NCBI RefSeq assembly: GCF_013410065.1
Contig: NZ_JACCCW010000001.1
Span: 1,235,187-1,299,186, forward strand
Source of the DNA: Granulicella arctica
GTDB lineage: Bacteria; Acidobacteriota; Terriglobia; Terriglobales; Acidobacteriaceae
Direction: 5' to 3'
DNA: 64,000 bases
In this document: piece after piece, positions 1-9,322 of the stretch
How the letters are laid out: each line of letters begins with the position of its first letter
Numbering within the stretch: the stretch's first letter is position 1
The notes under the pieces: model-generated
The model's database searches: none
Told to the model about the DNA's origin: nothing
What the model saw: the letters and a program-made list of their open reading frames with translations, nothing else
Made by a program: the position numbers and the translations under genes

Positions 1-2012
1 TGGGGAACAACGATGGCAGCGTGGACGAAGCTACGGCGCGGTGGACGACACTTCTCAGTCTGCACTTCAGCAACGAGCTGCGCGTGCAGTACGGGCGCGA
101 CTTTCAGTCTGAGCCGGCGCAGGCACCGCTGCCGCAGGAGCCGGCAATCGGGCCGGGCGGATACGCGCCTGAGATCAGCATCGCGCCGCAGGGCCTGCTC
201 TTCGGCACGCCCGCCTCGCTGGGGCGCAAGGCGTATCCCGACGAGCGACGGCTCCAGTTGGTGGACACCTTCGCGTGGATGAAGGGGCGGCACCTGGTGC
301 GCGTAGGCGGCGACTTCAGCTTGGTGCACGATCTCATCGACACGCTCAACAATCAGGAGGGGACCTTCAGCTACGACAGCGGCGTTACGGGCGGTCACGC
401 GGGCGGGCTCGTCGACTGGATCACCGACTACACCTTCAACGTGCACGCCTATCCGAACGGTGGTTGTCCGTCGATCACGGCAAGGGTGCATGACTTCTGC
501 TTTCGCTCGTTCAGCCAGAGCTTCGGCGAACAGAGCACGAGCTTCGACACGCACGAGTCAGCGGTCTTCGTGCAGGACGACTGGCGCATGAGGCCGGGGC
601 TGACGCTGAACCTCGGCGTGCGGTACGAGTATCAGCAACTGCCGCCTCCGCAGACGCCGAACGCCGCGCTCGATGCGGTCTTCGGGACCATCGGCTCGAC
701 GAGCGTCTACCCGGAGGATGGCAACAACTTCGGGCCGCGTGTCGGCGTATCGTGGCAACCGTTCGGACGTCGCGGCTGGGTCGTCCATGCAGGCTACGGG
801 CTTTATTTTGGCAGGCTGCCGGGGACGACGATCTGGAGCGCGCTGCAAGGCTCGGCGCTGGCCTCTTCGACGACGCATGTGCGGATCGTATCGAGCACCG
901 AGACGCTTTGCCCACAGGTGGCGAACCAGGGCTTCGGCTATGCGTGCGCCTACGTGTCTGCGCCTCCTGCGGCGGTTGCGGCGACCACCTCGGCGACGAT
1001 CTTCGATCACCACTTCCGTCTGCCCGAGGTGCAGCAGGGCAGCATCTCCGTGGAGCATGAGGTTGGTGCAGGCATCGTCGGGAGCCTGAGCTATCGGATG
1101 AACAGCGACCGGGAGCTTCCGAACTCACGGGACATCAACATCGCGCCATCGACAGCGACGCGCATCTTTCAACTCAGTGGAGGCACAGGTGCGCTGGGGG
1201 TGAAGGATGGCGAGCAGTTCGTCGTGCCGGTGTATACGTCGCGTGTGAGCACCAGCTTCGGTCCGGTGACGGACATCGTCTCGAACGGCAACGGAACGTA
1301 TCACGCGCTGGTGCTGGAGGCACGGCGCACCACGCGCTCGGGCCTTGACCTGCGCGTGAACTGGACCTGGGCGAAGGCGATCGACTACGGACAGATGGCC
1401 AGCGGCGTGCCCCGTACGAATGCGCAGTTCGACCCCTTTCAGGTCGGGTACGACAAGGGGCTGTCGAGCCTGAACTATCCGCATCGAGTGATGGCCAGCG
1501 TAGCGTGGCGGCCCATTGTCGCGGCGGAGAGCCACTGGTTGCGCGTTGCTGCGAACGGCTGGGAGGCTGCGCCGGTCTTTACCGAGAGCAGCGGTCGCCC
1601 CTACAGCTACGACATCTTCGGCGGCACGCGGCTGAGCGGTGGATACGAGAGCATCAACGGCTCAGGCGGAGCGGCGTACTTACCTACCGTGGGGCGCAAC
1701 ACGCTGCGACTGCCGGATACGATGCACGTCAACCTGCGGCTTAGCCGCTCCGTGCAGGTAACGGAACGCGTGCGTCTCAAAGGCGTGGCGGAGGTCTTCA
1801 ACGTCGTCAATCGAGTGAACTATTCCGGCGTGCAGCAGCGTGCGTTTCTGGTTGGAACAGAAGTTAGCGGTGTCACGCCGCTGGTGTTTCAGGATGCGGC
1901 AACCGTCGCGGCAGAGGGCCTAAATGTCAATCCCTTTGGTACGTTTACCGCAGCGGGGACGAGCGAGGCACGCGAGCGCCAGGTACAGCTCGGGGTGCGG
2001 CTGGAGTTTTGA
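1..2012 (+). CDS. TonB-dependent receptor (Oar-like), C-terminal part, 5' end outside window
   Basis: The frame is open from the first complete codon at position 3 with no start, so this is the 3' part of a larger gene; about 670 residues are present. The visible part is an outer-membrane beta-barrel: repeated aromatic/polar strands, a VQDDWRM...LNLGVRYEY segment typical of TonB receptors (residues around 190-210 counted from position 21), and a final strand ending in Leu-Glu-Phe, a usual barrel terminus. The N-terminal carboxypeptidase-like and plug domains expected of Oar-type receptors would lie upstream of the window. The barrel would import a bulky ligand using TonB/ExbB/ExbD, which are encoded near 49-51 kb. 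The substrate cannot be read from the sequence. Assignment to the Oar-like group rests on overall style rather than an alignment. Confidence 0.85.
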   Translation, partial: GNNDGSVDEATARWTTLLSLHFSNELRVQYGRDFQSEPAQAPLPQEPAIGPGGYAPEISIAPQGLLFGTPASLGRKAYPDERRLQLVDTFAWMKGRHLVRVGGDFSLVHDLIDTLNNQEGTFSYDSGVTGGHAGGLVDWITDYTFNVHAYPNGGCPSITARVHDFCFRSFSQSFGEQSTSFDTHESAVFVQDDWRMRPGLTLNLGVRYEYQQLPPPQTPNAALDAVFGTIGSTSVYPEDGNNFGPRVGVSWQPFGRRGWVVHAGYGLYFGRLPGTTIWSALQGSALASSTTHVRIVSSTETLCPQVANQGFGYACAYVSAPPAAVAATTSATIFDHHFRLPEVQQGSISVEHEVGAGIVGSLSYRMNSDRELPNSRDINIAPSTATRIFQLSGGTGALGVKDGEQFVVPVYTSRVSTSFGPVTDIVSNGNGTYHALVLEARRTTRSGLDLRVNWTWAKAIDYGQMASGVPRTNAQFDPFQVGYDKGLSSLNYPHRVMASVAWRPIVAAESHWLRVAANGWEAAPVFTESSGRPYSYDIFGGTRLSGGYESINGSGGAAYLPTVGRNTLRLPDTMHVNLRLSRSVQVTERVRLKGVAEVFNVVNRVNYSGVQQRAFLVGTEVSGVTPLVFQDAATVAAEGLNVNPFGTFTAAGTSEARERQVQLGVRLEF

Positions 2013-2081
2013 AGATCTGCTTGACGAGTAAGCTTGTAGCAGGCAGCATCGAACTCTGCTGTTACCCCGGGGAGTAGGCTC

Positions 2082-3071
2082 ATGGACCTGATCGGCGTCA
2101 TTGCACATCATGGATACGCGGTCACAGGCGTCACACTCTTCCTCGCGGCGATAGGGATTCCGCTACCGATGGCGATCACGCTGCTGGCCGCCGGTGCGGC
2201 AGCCCATGGCGATCTGCGGATCGGCGGCGTACTCGCCGTTGCCGTGTTAGCTGCACTGGCCGGAGACATCTTGCTCTACTTCGGCGGCCGATACACAGGC
2301 TGGTGGCTGCTGGCGTGGATGTGCCGCGTCTCTGTGAACCCGGAGGCGTGCATCTTCGGCTCGGCAGATTACTTCTATCGGCGCGGCCCGAAGACGCTGC
2401 TCTTCGCGAAGTACGTTCCTGGACTAGGCGCGATGGCGGCTCCACTGGCGGGTAGCCTGAACATGCGATTTGCGCGATTCCTGCGGCTGGATGTGAGCGG
2501 CACGTTGCTCTACTGCGCCTCGTGGCTAGCCGTCGGATATGTCTTCAGCCGGTTCATCCGCGACATCGCCGGATGGATCGAGCGGGCCGGGCATGCAGTG
2601 CTCTTCGTCGTCCTCGTGCTGATCCTTGGATACGCAGCGACGGTCATGATCTTTACGCTGCGTGCGCGGCGGTACAAAGAGATCGAAAAGATCTCGGCAG
2701 AGAGCCTGCGGGAACGAATGCAGACGCTCGCCTCGGAGAGTTCGGATCGGCTGATCATCATCGCCGATGTACGGAGCCATGGCTACTACGATCCCGGCAT
2801 GCAGCGCATCAAAAACTCGATCCGCGTGGAACCGCATCGTCTGAAGGAAGAGCTGCTCGCGTTGCGCGAGTTCATGACGCCGGAGTGCGACGTGTACGTC
2901 TACTGTAGCTGTATTCGCGACACCACCAGCGTGCGCGTCGCACACATGCTGCAACAGGAGAACTGTCACGTGCAGGTGATCGACGGCGGCCTCAAGGCGT
3001 GGATCAAGGCCGGCGGTGCGATGGAGGTGGTGCCCGAGTCGGACGTGCACCACCTGCCGCACTTCGACTGA
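2082..3071 (+). CDS. DedA-family membrane protein fused to a rhodanese domain
   Basis: This 329-residue protein has two modules. Residues 1-195 are a DedA/SNARE-associated membrane domain, with hydrophobic segments near 15-40, 45-65, 135-155 and 172-192 and the family-type stretch FAKYVPGLGAMAAPLAG around 108-124. Residues about 215-315 are a cytoplasmic rhodanese domain with an active-site loop YCSCIRDTTS, in which Cys275 is the expected persulfide-forming residue. DedA proteins are inner-membrane proteins tied to lipid scrambling, proton-motive force and envelope homeostasis; rhodaneses carry sulfane sulfur. The fusion is known in several Gram-negative groups, but its substrate is not established. 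The ATG follows GGGGAG at suitable spacing. The stop is 6 bp from the convergent hydrolase. Confidence 0.9.
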   Translation: MDLIGVIAHHGYAVTGVTLFLAAIGIPLPMAITLLAAGAAAHGDLRIGGVLAVAVLAALAGDILLYFGGRYTGWWLLAWMCRVSVNPEACIFGSADYFYRRGPKTLLFAKYVPGLGAMAAPLAGSLNMRFARFLRLDVSGTLLYCASWLAVGYVFSRFIRDIAGWIERAGHAVLFVVLVLILGYAATVMIFTLRARRYKEIEKISAESLRERMQTLASESSDRLIIIADVRSHGYYDPGMQRIKNSIRVEPHRLKEELLALREFMTPECDVYVYCSCIRDTTSVRVAHMLQQENCHVQVIDGGLKAWIKAGGAMEVVPESDVHHLPHFD

Positions 3072-3077
3072 CGCTGG

Positions 3078-3989
3078 CTACGGCTTCAGATGGCTGAGGT
3101 TGTTGAGCACAGTCGTCTCAAGCTCGATGCGCGAACCCGAGTATGAGTGGTCCGTGGCAATGTGCAGCGACGTCACCTGCGTGTCGCCGATCTTATGCAG
3201 GTTCTCGACGAGCGCATCGCTCCCAGCGGCTAGTCCATCATCCGACGTGATCACAAAGACCGGCCGCGACGCGAGCTTTGGCGCGAGATCGGGAATATTC
3301 CACTTGCTCGCGTTGGCCAGCAGGTCGCGTGCCAGGCTCTCCGGCGTGCAGCCTGCGAGCGGCGCTACGCCCTCGGCTGCCAGCGATCGGCCGATGAAAG
3401 GGACCGCCGTCTCCTGCTTGCCCGCCAGTACCATAGGAAGCACCATGCCGCCCATGTTCGCCGCGGAGATCATCCCGATGGCTTTGATTCCAGCATCCTC
3501 TGCACCAACGTTTGCGGCGATCATGCCGCCCATGCTGTGGCCGATCAGCACGATATAGTTGGGGTCGGCGCGGAACTTCTTGGCGTTGGCGGGATCGCGC
3601 AGAAAGGAGATTGCGGCGTGTGTGTCCTCGATCGCGTGCGTAAATGAGAAGTCTCCGGGCGAGCCCCATGCGCCACGATAGTTGAAGTAGAGGACATCCC
3701 ATCCTGCGCGGCGGATCGACTGCGCCAGATCGAGGTTGCGCTCGTTCCCCGGAAACCCATGCAATAGCAGCACGACCGGATGCGGGCCGGCTCCGGCAGC
3801 AACATAGACGATCGCATTCAGCAGCGCACCGTGGCTGGGGAGTTGAAACGACTCCATCGCAGCGGGGTTTGCCTTGTCGGGCGCGGGATCGGTGGTGATC
3901 GCCGGAGAGAGTTGCTGGGCAGACATCGAAGCGCAAGGCAAGGAGGCGCAGAGGAGAGCGGCGACTGCAAGATTCCGAAGTAAGGGCAT
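3078..3989 (-). CDS. Secreted alpha/beta-hydrolase
   Basis: This is a 303-residue protein with an N-terminal signal peptide (about residues 1-24, ending ASMSAQQ) and a complete alpha/beta-hydrolase fold. The oxyanion region is LLLHGFPGNE (residues 75-84) and the nucleophile elbow is GHSMGG with Ser152. The likely acid is an Asp in ITSDDG near residue 250 and the likely base is the His in TDHSYS near 280. Such enzymes are usually periplasmic esterases or dienelactone-hydrolase-like peptidases; the substrate cannot be told. It is convergent with the DedA-rhodanese gene, only 6 bp apart, with no terminator between them, so the two transcripts probably overlap at their 3' ends. Confidence 0.85.
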   Translation of the reverse strand: MPLLRNLAVAALLCASLPCASMSAQQLSPAITTDPAPDKANPAAMESFQLPSHGALLNAIVYVAAGAGPHPVVLLLHGFPGNERNLDLAQSIRRAGWDVLYFNYRGAWGSPGDFSFTHAIEDTHAAISFLRDPANAKKFRADPNYIVLIGHSMGGMIAANVGAEDAGIKAIGMISAANMGGMVLPMVLAGKQETAVPFIGRSLAAEGVAPLAGCTPESLARDLLANASKWNIPDLAPKLASRPVFVITSDDGLAAGSDALVENLHKIGDTQVTSLHIATDHSYSGSRIELETTVLNNLSHLKP

Positions 3990-4145
3990 GTGGAGATTGT
4001 AGAGAAGATCACTGAGAAAGCCGATGAAAAATGAGAGCGTCCTCAGCGGATAGAACGGCTGATGTTGTGTACGCCTGAAATTTCTTTACACGCGAATTTG
4101 CCGCTGCTACGCTCTGCGGATAGAGCAGTGTCCATGGGAGTGACT

Positions 4146-4625
4146 ATGAGAAGCCCGGTTATGAAGAGTCGATATAGAGCAATGTTGGTGCTTTGTCTTC
4201 TGCTGGCAAGCTCTGCCTTTGCGCAGCGGAAGCCGTTTCCGAAGCAGGTCTTCACCGCGAAGACTGTCGCGATCCTCAACCACACTCACAACGATGCGGT
4301 AGAAGAAGGAGCTCTGGAGAGTTTGAAGCGATGGGGAAAGTTTACCGTCGTCGATGACCCGGACACGGCGGACATTGTGCTGAGCTTCGATAAGAAGGGC
4401 GAGCACGAGGGCAAGAGCTCCGAGACGGACAAAAACAACAACGACGGCAAACCGCCCGAGCAGAGCTATAACTACGGCGTCTCCTTCGGCTCTTCGATCA
4501 CGATGAAGGCCACGATCAAAGGTGGCGATGCGCCGTTCTACACGGCTACAACCAGCGACTCGAAGAAGAAGGCTGGCACGTCCTGCATTCTCAATCTTCA
4601 GAACGCCTACAACGAGGATCATTAG
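4146..4625 (+). CDS. Small secreted protein of unknown function
   Basis: This encodes 159 residues. The start at 4146 is chosen because GGGAG lies five bases upstream and it gives a proper signal peptide (basic MRSPVMKSRYR, then a hydrophobic stretch ending SSAFAQ). The frame stays open further upstream to 4062, but that extension is not signal-like. The mature part begins with a strand/helix pattern (VAILNHTHNDAVEEGALESL...) followed by DTADIVLSF. This resembles the small periplasmic domains in which a helix-strand unit is followed by a variable region. The middle is rich in Asp, Asn, Lys and Glu and probably flexible. I do not recognise the family. It stands just upstream of mnmG, but the 42-bp gap and unrelated content suggest no functional tie. 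Confidence 0.75.
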   Translation: MRSPVMKSRYRAMLVLCLLLASSAFAQRKPFPKQVFTAKTVAILNHTHNDAVEEGALESLKRWGKFTVVDDPDTADIVLSFDKKGEHEGKSSETDKNNNDGKPPEQSYNYGVSFGSSITMKATIKGGDAPFYTATTSDSKKKAGTSCILNLQNAYNEDH

Positions 4626-4667
4626 TCGTACGTCTTGCTCTACGGAAACCGTAGAATAGAGCAGGCG

Positions 4668-6650
4668 ATGGCATTTACCGAACAATACGATGTGGTGGTG
4701 GTCGGCGCCGGGCACGCGGGCTGCGAGGCTGCGATGGCTGCGGCGCGCATGGGGCTGCGTACGGCGATCTTCACGCTGAACCTCGACCTGATCGCGCAGA
4801 TGAGCTGCAACCCGGCCATCGGCGGCATCGCCAAGGGCCATCTCGTACGCGAGGTCGACGCGCTGGGCGGTGTGATGGGCGAGGTCGCCGATGCGACCGG
4901 CATCCAGTTCCGCCTGCTGAACACCTCGCGCGGACCGGCGGTGTGGTCGCCGCGTGCGCAGTGCGACAAGGCGCTCTATCGCGTGAAGATGCGCGAGGTG
5001 CTGGAGAGCCAGCCGAACCTCTTCATCAAGCAGGCTGAGGTCGTGGATCTGGTGATTGAGGGCAGCGAGTTAGCGGGTCAGCGAGTCAACGGGCTCAGGC
5101 TGCGTGATGGACGTACGATCCATGCGGCTTCGACTGTCGTCACCACGGGCACGTTTCTCAACGGCCTTATCCATTGCGGCGAGCAGCAGTATACGGCGGG
5201 CCGCTCGGGTGAGCCCGCGAGCGTGCTGCTCGGCGAGGCGCTGAAGCGTCTCGGCCTGCGTGAGTGCCGCCTCAAGACCGGAACGCCGCCGCGCCTCGAC
5301 GGCCGCAGCATCGACTGGGCGCAGTTCGAAGAGCAGCCTGGCGATGCGGACCCGACGCCCTTCAGCTTCCGCTCCAGCTTTTCGCGCGGAGGCACGCCGC
5401 CGCTGCGCCAGATCCTCTGCCACATTGCGCGCACAACGCCCGAAACGCTAAAGCTGATTCGAGCCAACGTGCACCGCTCGCCCATGTATACCGGGCAGAT
5501 CGAGGCCATCGGTCCGCGCTACTGTCCGTCCATCGAAGACAAGATCGTCCGCTTTCCCGACAAGACCCAGCACCAGTTCTTCCTGGAGCCCGAGGGCCTG
5601 AACACGCACGAGGTCTACGTGAACGGCATGAGCACCAGCCTGCCGATGGAGATTCAGGCGGCGATGGTCGCGTCGATCCCCGGCCTCGACAAGGCCGAGA
5701 TGCTGCGCCCTGGCTATGCCATCGAGTACGATGCCATCGACCCGACGGAGCTCGACCGCACGCTCGCCGTGAAGCGTTATGCAGGGCTCTATCTGGCGGG
5801 CCAGATCAACGGAACCAGCGGCTATGAAGAGGCCGCCTGCCAGGGCCTGATGGCTGGCATCAACGCCGCGCTCGCCGTCAAAGGCGAACCCGGTTTTACG
5901 CTCGACCGCACCGAGGCCTACACCGGCATCCTCATCGACGACCTCATCAGCAAGGGCACCAACGAGCCATATCGCATGTTCACCTCGCGCGCGGAGTTCC
6001 GCCTGCACCTGCGCATCGACAACGCCGACCGCCGCCTGACGCCGCACGGCCGCCGCCTCGGCCTGATCGACGATGCTGCATGGGCAGAGTACGAGGCCAA
6101 GCAAGCGCGTGCACAGGCCTTCGAGACTCTGCTCGGCTCGGCGCGCGTGCACGTGGCGGAGCTTCCGGTATCGCTCACCGAGCAACTCGACGGCGACGCC
6201 ACCAACATTACCGGCCAGACCTACGCGCACTTCCTCAAGCGCCCCGAGGTTCCGATCGAACAGCTTGCAACCGGCCTGCGCGGACGGCTCGCAGAACAGC
6301 CCGCGATCTTCGGTGAGTGGGTCGCCGGTATCGATGCCGCTGGCGGCGACCGTCTCCCGGCCTGGGTGCGCAACGAGATGAAGACCGTCGAGACGGAGAT
6401 CAAGTACGCCGGGTATCTCGACCAGCAGCGCCGCTCCATGGCCAAGCTGCGCAAGGCCGAGGGCAAAACCATCCCCACGTGGTTCGACTACAGCGCCGTC
6501 AGCGGACTCTCCCGCGAGATGCAAGAGACGCTCAAGCGCGTGCGCCCGCAGACGCTCGGCCAGGCCAGCCGCATCGCCGGAGTCACACCCGCAGCGGTCA
6601 GCCTGCTGCATGTTTACATTGAGATTCAGGGAAAGCGGCAGATCGCCTGA
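4668..6650 (+). CDS. mnmG: tRNA uridine-5-carboxymethylaminomethyl(34) synthesis enzyme MnmG (GidA)
   Basis: MnmG works with MnmE to add the carboxymethylaminomethyl (or aminomethyl) group at C5 of the wobble uridine of several tRNAs, using FAD, NADH, methylene-THF and glycine or ammonium in the cytoplasm. The 660-residue length is normal. The FAD-binding [14 protein letters not shown] lies at residues 9-22, followed by the family signature [15 protein letters not shown] near 45-59 and the second signature [14 protein letters not shown] in the middle. The C-terminal helical domain that contacts MnmE is complete. I chose ATG 4668 because the reading frame upstream encodes residues not typical of the family. 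Neither mnmE nor rsmG is next to it, although in many bacteria these cluster near the origin. Confidence 0.97.
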   Translation: MAFTEQYDVVVVGAGHAGCEAAMAAARMGLRTAIFTLNLDLIAQMSCNPAIGGIAKGHLVREVDALGGVMGEVADATGIQFRLLNTSRGPAVWSPRAQCDKALYRVKMREVLESQPNLFIKQAEVVDLVIEGSELAGQRVNGLRLRDGRTIHAASTVVTTGTFLNGLIHCGEQQYTAGRSGEPASVLLGEALKRLGLRECRLKTGTPPRLDGRSIDWAQFEEQPGDADPTPFSFRSSFSRGGTPPLRQILCHIARTTPETLKLIRANVHRSPMYTGQIEAIGPRYCPSIEDKIVRFPDKTQHQFFLEPEGLNTHEVYVNGMSTSLPMEIQAAMVASIPGLDKAEMLRPGYAIEYDAIDPTELDRTLAVKRYAGLYLAGQINGTSGYEEAACQGLMAGINAALAVKGEPGFTLDRTEAYTGILIDDLISKGTNEPYRMFTSRAEFRLHLRIDNADRRLTPHGRRLGLIDDAAWAEYEAKQARAQAFETLLGSARVHVAELPVSLTEQLDGDATNITGQTYAHFLKRPEVPIEQLATGLRGRLAEQPAIFGEWVAGIDAAGGDRLPAWVRNEMKTVETEIKYAGYLDQQRRSMAKLRKAEGKTIPTWFDYSAVSGLSREMQETLKRVRPQTLGQASRIAGVTPAAVSLLHVYIEIQGKRQIA

Positions 6651-6739
6651 TCTTCGTTGTGTCCAGTTGGATCGTTTGTAAAGTGCCCCAGAATTTTTGA
6701 AGTTTCCGAAAAGACGACTTTCGGGGAACCGCCGGGAAT

Positions 6740-7618
6740 ATGATTCCAGACATGAAAACTCAAGGTACGGTGAACCTGCAAACGGCGGAACGAACGCGCC
6801 TCGCCAAATTCGGGATGATCTCCGCCTGTTGCGTGGCGTTGCTTGCGGTGTGCGGAGCGGGTCAAGCGAGTAAGCCGGTCACGTCCAGCCAGCAACTGTG
6901 GAACATTGGCTCGAAGAGTCTCTTCCTTTCCTGCACCGGAACCCGTCACGGCCCCGCAGTTATCCTCGAATCCGGTCGTGGCCGTACCAGCTCCGACTGG
7001 AGTAAGGTCCAGCCTGACATCGCGACCTTCACCCAGGTTTGTAGTTACGACCGGGATGGGTTGGGCCAAAGTCGCCCTCAGCGCACCGCCCCCGAGGATG
7101 CAGCGCAGTTCGTTGACGACCTCCACCGGCTGCTCAGTGTCGCCGACGTGCAACCGCCTTACGTTCTGGTTGGCCACTCTTTAGGTGGACTGCTCGTCCG
7201 TCTCTACCAGATGAAGTATCCAGAGACCGTCAAAGGTCTTGTGCTCATCGACCCCGTTCACGGAGAGACATGGCGTGTCCTTCAGGTCGATCCCCATGAA
7301 TTGGACGGACAGACCCCTGAGCAGATTCGCCGCACCGGCCAGCTTCCTCCCACAGAGCGCCTTGAATGGCATACTGACATTCCTCTCATCGTGTTGGGTC
7401 ACGGCAAGTCCATCGATTTCCCGCCACCGCTCGCCGCGAAGAGCGCTCAGATCGAAGCTAACTTTCTGGCGGCAGATAAGGACCTCGCCTCCCGCTCTTC
7501 CCACGGACAATTCCGACTCGCCGAGCGGAGCGGCCACTTTATTCAAATCGCCCAACCCGAGCTCGTCAGCAAGTCGATCCGCGAAGTCTGGGATGCTGCC
7601 ATGGAAGCGCATCGATAA
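6740..7618 (+). CDS. Exported alpha/beta-hydrolase
   Basis: This is a 292-residue alpha/beta-hydrolase with an N-terminal hydrophobic segment (about residues 24-42, GMISACCVALLAVCGAG), probably a signal peptide or anchor. The nucleophile elbow is VGHSLGG with Ser147. The strand-6 acid is in VLIDPVHG near residue 170 and the catalytic His is in SGHFIQ near 270. CSYDRDGLGQS near 101-111 is the usual strand-helix turn of this family. The start is uncertain: ATG 6740 and ATG 6752 are both in frame and neither has a well-spaced ribosome binding site. An epoxide-hydrolase/proline-iminopeptidase-like role is possible, but no substrate can be assigned. A small inverted repeat CCGAAA/TTTCGG (6706-6724) lies just upstream. 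Confidence 0.85.
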   Translation: MIPDMKTQGTVNLQTAERTRLAKFGMISACCVALLAVCGAGQASKPVTSSQQLWNIGSKSLFLSCTGTRHGPAVILESGRGRTSSDWSKVQPDIATFTQVCSYDRDGLGQSRPQRTAPEDAAQFVDDLHRLLSVADVQPPYVLVGHSLGGLLVRLYQMKYPETVKGLVLIDPVHGETWRVLQVDPHELDGQTPEQIRRTGQLPPTERLEWHTDIPLIVLGHGKSIDFPPPLAAKSAQIEANFLAADKDLASRSSHGQFRLAERSGHFIQIAQPELVSKSIREVWDAAMEAHR

Positions 7619-7744
7619 GGCGTGCCAAGGGAGCACCTCGCGATCCCGCAAAACGGGGTTTTCGGAAACAACAGTGAAAAGTCGGACGGGTATTGTGCAA
7701 ACGCTCCATTCGGCGTCTCATGGTGGAAGTGCAGGAGAATGGGA

Positions 7745-8458
7745 ATGGCGTCAGGACTGAAGGCTGGACTCAAGACAGGGCTCGCCGTGCTGGGGATCGC
7801 ATGCGTCGCCGGAGCGTTGCTGATAGGAGCGAAGAAGATGGTCTATGGAGCAGAGACACGCAGCACGCCACTCCCGGCGCCTACATTGGATGAGCAGAGT
7901 CCCTCAGCGCACCACGAGACGGCGGTCTTTGCGGGCGGCTGCTTCTGGGGTGTCCAGACGGTCTTCCAGCGGGTGAAGGGCGTCACCGCGACGACCGCCG
8001 GGTATTCGGGCGGTACAGCGGCGACGGCGAACTATGGCGATGTCTCGAGCGAGCGGACGGACCATGCCGAAGCGGTCAAGGTCGTCTTCGATCCGTCGAA
8101 GATCAGCTATGGCACGCTGCTGCGCGTCTTCTTCTCGGTCGTGCACGATCCCACGCAGCTCAACCGCCAGGGGCCTGATGTGGGAACCTCCTACCGGTCG
8201 GCGATCTTCTATACCTCGCCCGAGCAGCAGAAGATTGCGGCGGCCTACATCGCACAGCTTGATGGAGAGCATGCGTTTCCAAAGAAGATTGTCACCGAGC
8301 TCGTCCCGCTGAAGGCGTTCTACAACGGCGAAGACTACCACCAGGACTACGCGGAGAAGAACCCGAACAACCCCTACATCCAGGTCTGCGATGTTCCGAA
8401 GACGGCAGCGTTGAAGAAGCAGTTTCCGGAGCTGTTTCAGGACTACAAATCGAAGTAA
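7745..8458 (+). CDS. msrA: Peptide-methionine (S)-S-oxide reductase, exported/membrane-anchored form
   Basis: MsrA reduces methionine-S-sulfoxide in proteins, repairing oxidative damage. The 237-residue product has the canonical active site AVFAGGCFWGVQ with catalytic Cys66, plus GYSGG and the DPTQLNRQGPDVGTSYRS region. A cysteine near the C terminus (QVCDVPK) could act as resolving cysteine. Residues 1-30 form a basic-then-hydrophobic segment (KAGLKTGLAVLGIACVAGALLIG), so the enzyme is predicted to act in the periplasm rather than the cytoplasm. The start at 7745 is chosen over 7739 and 7622 because AGGAG sits seven bases upstream. The stop codon TAA lies inside the stem of the terminator hairpin at 8456-8480. 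Confidence 0.95.
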   Translation: MASGLKAGLKTGLAVLGIACVAGALLIGAKKMVYGAETRSTPLPAPTLDEQSPSAHHETAVFAGGCFWGVQTVFQRVKGVTATTAGYSGGTAATANYGDVSSERTDHAEAVKVVFDPSKISYGTLLRVFFSVVHDPTQLNRQGPDVGTSYRSAIFYTSPEQQKIAAAYIAQLDGEHAFPKKIVTELVPLKAFYNGEDYHQDYAEKNPNNPYIQVCDVPKTAALKKQFPELFQDYKSK

Positions 8459-8480
8459 GACGCTACTGCGTAGCGTCTTA
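8456..8480 (+). terminator. Perfect hairpin overlapping the msrA stop codon
   Basis: The arms TAAGACGCTAC and GTAGCGTCTTA pair perfectly over 11 bp around a 3-base TGC loop, and the msrA TAA is the first codon of the stem. No long T run follows on either strand, so termination may need Rho or the structure may mainly protect the mRNA end. It lies between the convergent genes msrA and the DUF4180 gene. Confidence 0.6.
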
Positions 8481-8509
8481 CTTGAGCTTTCGCGTTGCTG
8501 TTAGCTGGT

Positions 8510-8875
8510 TTAAACAGCAGCGAGCTTGGAGCCAAGCTCATCAACATCAGCGACGAACCACACCAAGTTCCCTTGATTTGTTTCGCGCACAAAGTCTCGA
8601 AGCGCGCGGCTATCTTCAAGAGCTATGCTGATATCGCCGACGATCGCGCATCTCAAGTGATAGTTCACAAACTTTTGGAAGACTTCGCCCGCCACGCGCG
8701 TGCTTAGTGTCAAAAAATCTGGGCCAAGCCGCTCCGACGGAATGGCAAGAAGATCGGCCTGTTGCGACCACGCTGCGCTTAGGAAGTCGTTGGCGTCCTG
8801 GAGGCTTTGGAGACGAGGGCCTTCGCACCCAAACATCAGTACGCGCGTCTCCCCAATTTTAATAACCCGGTCCAT
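8510..8875 (-). CDS. DUF4180 domain-containing protein
   Basis: This 121-residue protein matches the DUF4180 pattern along its whole length: an N-terminal strand pair (VIKIGETRVLMFGCEG), a central helix, the conserved core PDFLTLSTRVAGEVFQKF, the strand LRCAIVGDIS and the SRALRDFVRETNQGN motif followed by VWFVADVDELGSKL. DUF4180 proteins are small cytoplasmic alpha/beta proteins (STAS-like in layout) of unknown role that often occur as single accessory genes. It is convergent with msrA and is the last of three small reverse-strand genes upstream of dnaB. Its base composition looks more AT-rich than the flanking housekeeping genes, which is compatible with transfer but not proof. Confidence 0.85.
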   Translation of the reverse strand: MDRVIKIGETRVLMFGCEGPRLQSLQDANDFLSAAWSQQADLLAIPSERLGPDFLTLSTRVAGEVFQKFVNYHLRCAIVGDISIALEDSRALRDFVRETNQGNLVWFVADVDELGSKLAAV

Positions 8876-8967
8876 GGCTCGTGCCTTCCTTGTCTGAAGC
8901 GGGATTTAGACAATCAGCCTGATCTGCAAATGAACGCGAGCCACAAATCAAATTGTGACGCTACCTG

Positions 8968-9267
8968 CTATTGTGTGACTTCGCCTTCCGGCTCGTCGGT
9001 GGGGTCGTCGATCTCTGCCTGGAAGCCTTCCAGCAGCCGCGCCAGAAAGACTTCGGGATCGGACTTCTTATTTTGAAGCTGGTCGGCGAGGGCGATGTGC
9101 CGGGCGAGATCGGCGAGCACGATGCCCCATGCGAATGGGTCCTCCCACGCGCCCGTCTGGATGCTGACATGCTGGCCCTTCTCGGCGATCCAGACCCGCA
9201 TGACTTCGAAGGAAGCCTTGTCGCGCTGCGCTGCGGGCGGAATGCCCAGAACTTTTTCTGCTCCCAT
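8968..9267 (-). CDS. DUF5076 domain-containing protein
   Basis: This 99-residue cytoplasmic protein fits the DUF5076 family: an N-terminal LGIPPAA segment, FEVMRVWIAEKGQHVSIQ, then AWEDPFAWGIVLADLARHIA and a C-terminal helix LARLLEGFQAEIDDPTD. The role of the family is unknown; members are small single-domain proteins found mainly in proteobacteria and acidobacteria. The ATG at 9267 has a GGAGCAAC-type purine stretch upstream. It is followed by the DUF4180 gene on the same strand after 92 bp, so the two may or may not share a transcript. Confidence 0.85.
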   Translation of the reverse strand: MGAEKVLGIPPAAQRDKASFEVMRVWIAEKGQHVSIQTGAWEDPFAWGIVLADLARHIALADQLQNKKSDPEVFLARLLEGFQAEIDDPTDEPEGEVTQ

Positions 9268-9322
9268 GGTGTTGCTCCTGTTGCCTGTGAGTCGTGATCG
9301 TCACAAGCTATTCGATTGCGCG

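Noticed and set aside
5448..6611. 387-residue open frame on the reverse strand within mnmG
   Set aside because: It mirrors the GC-rich codons of mnmG; no start signal and no protein family fits.
7645..7662. Terminator after the second alpha/beta hydrolase (CCCG-CAAAA-CGGG-GTTTTC)
   Set aside because: The stem is only four base pairs, so it was not listed.
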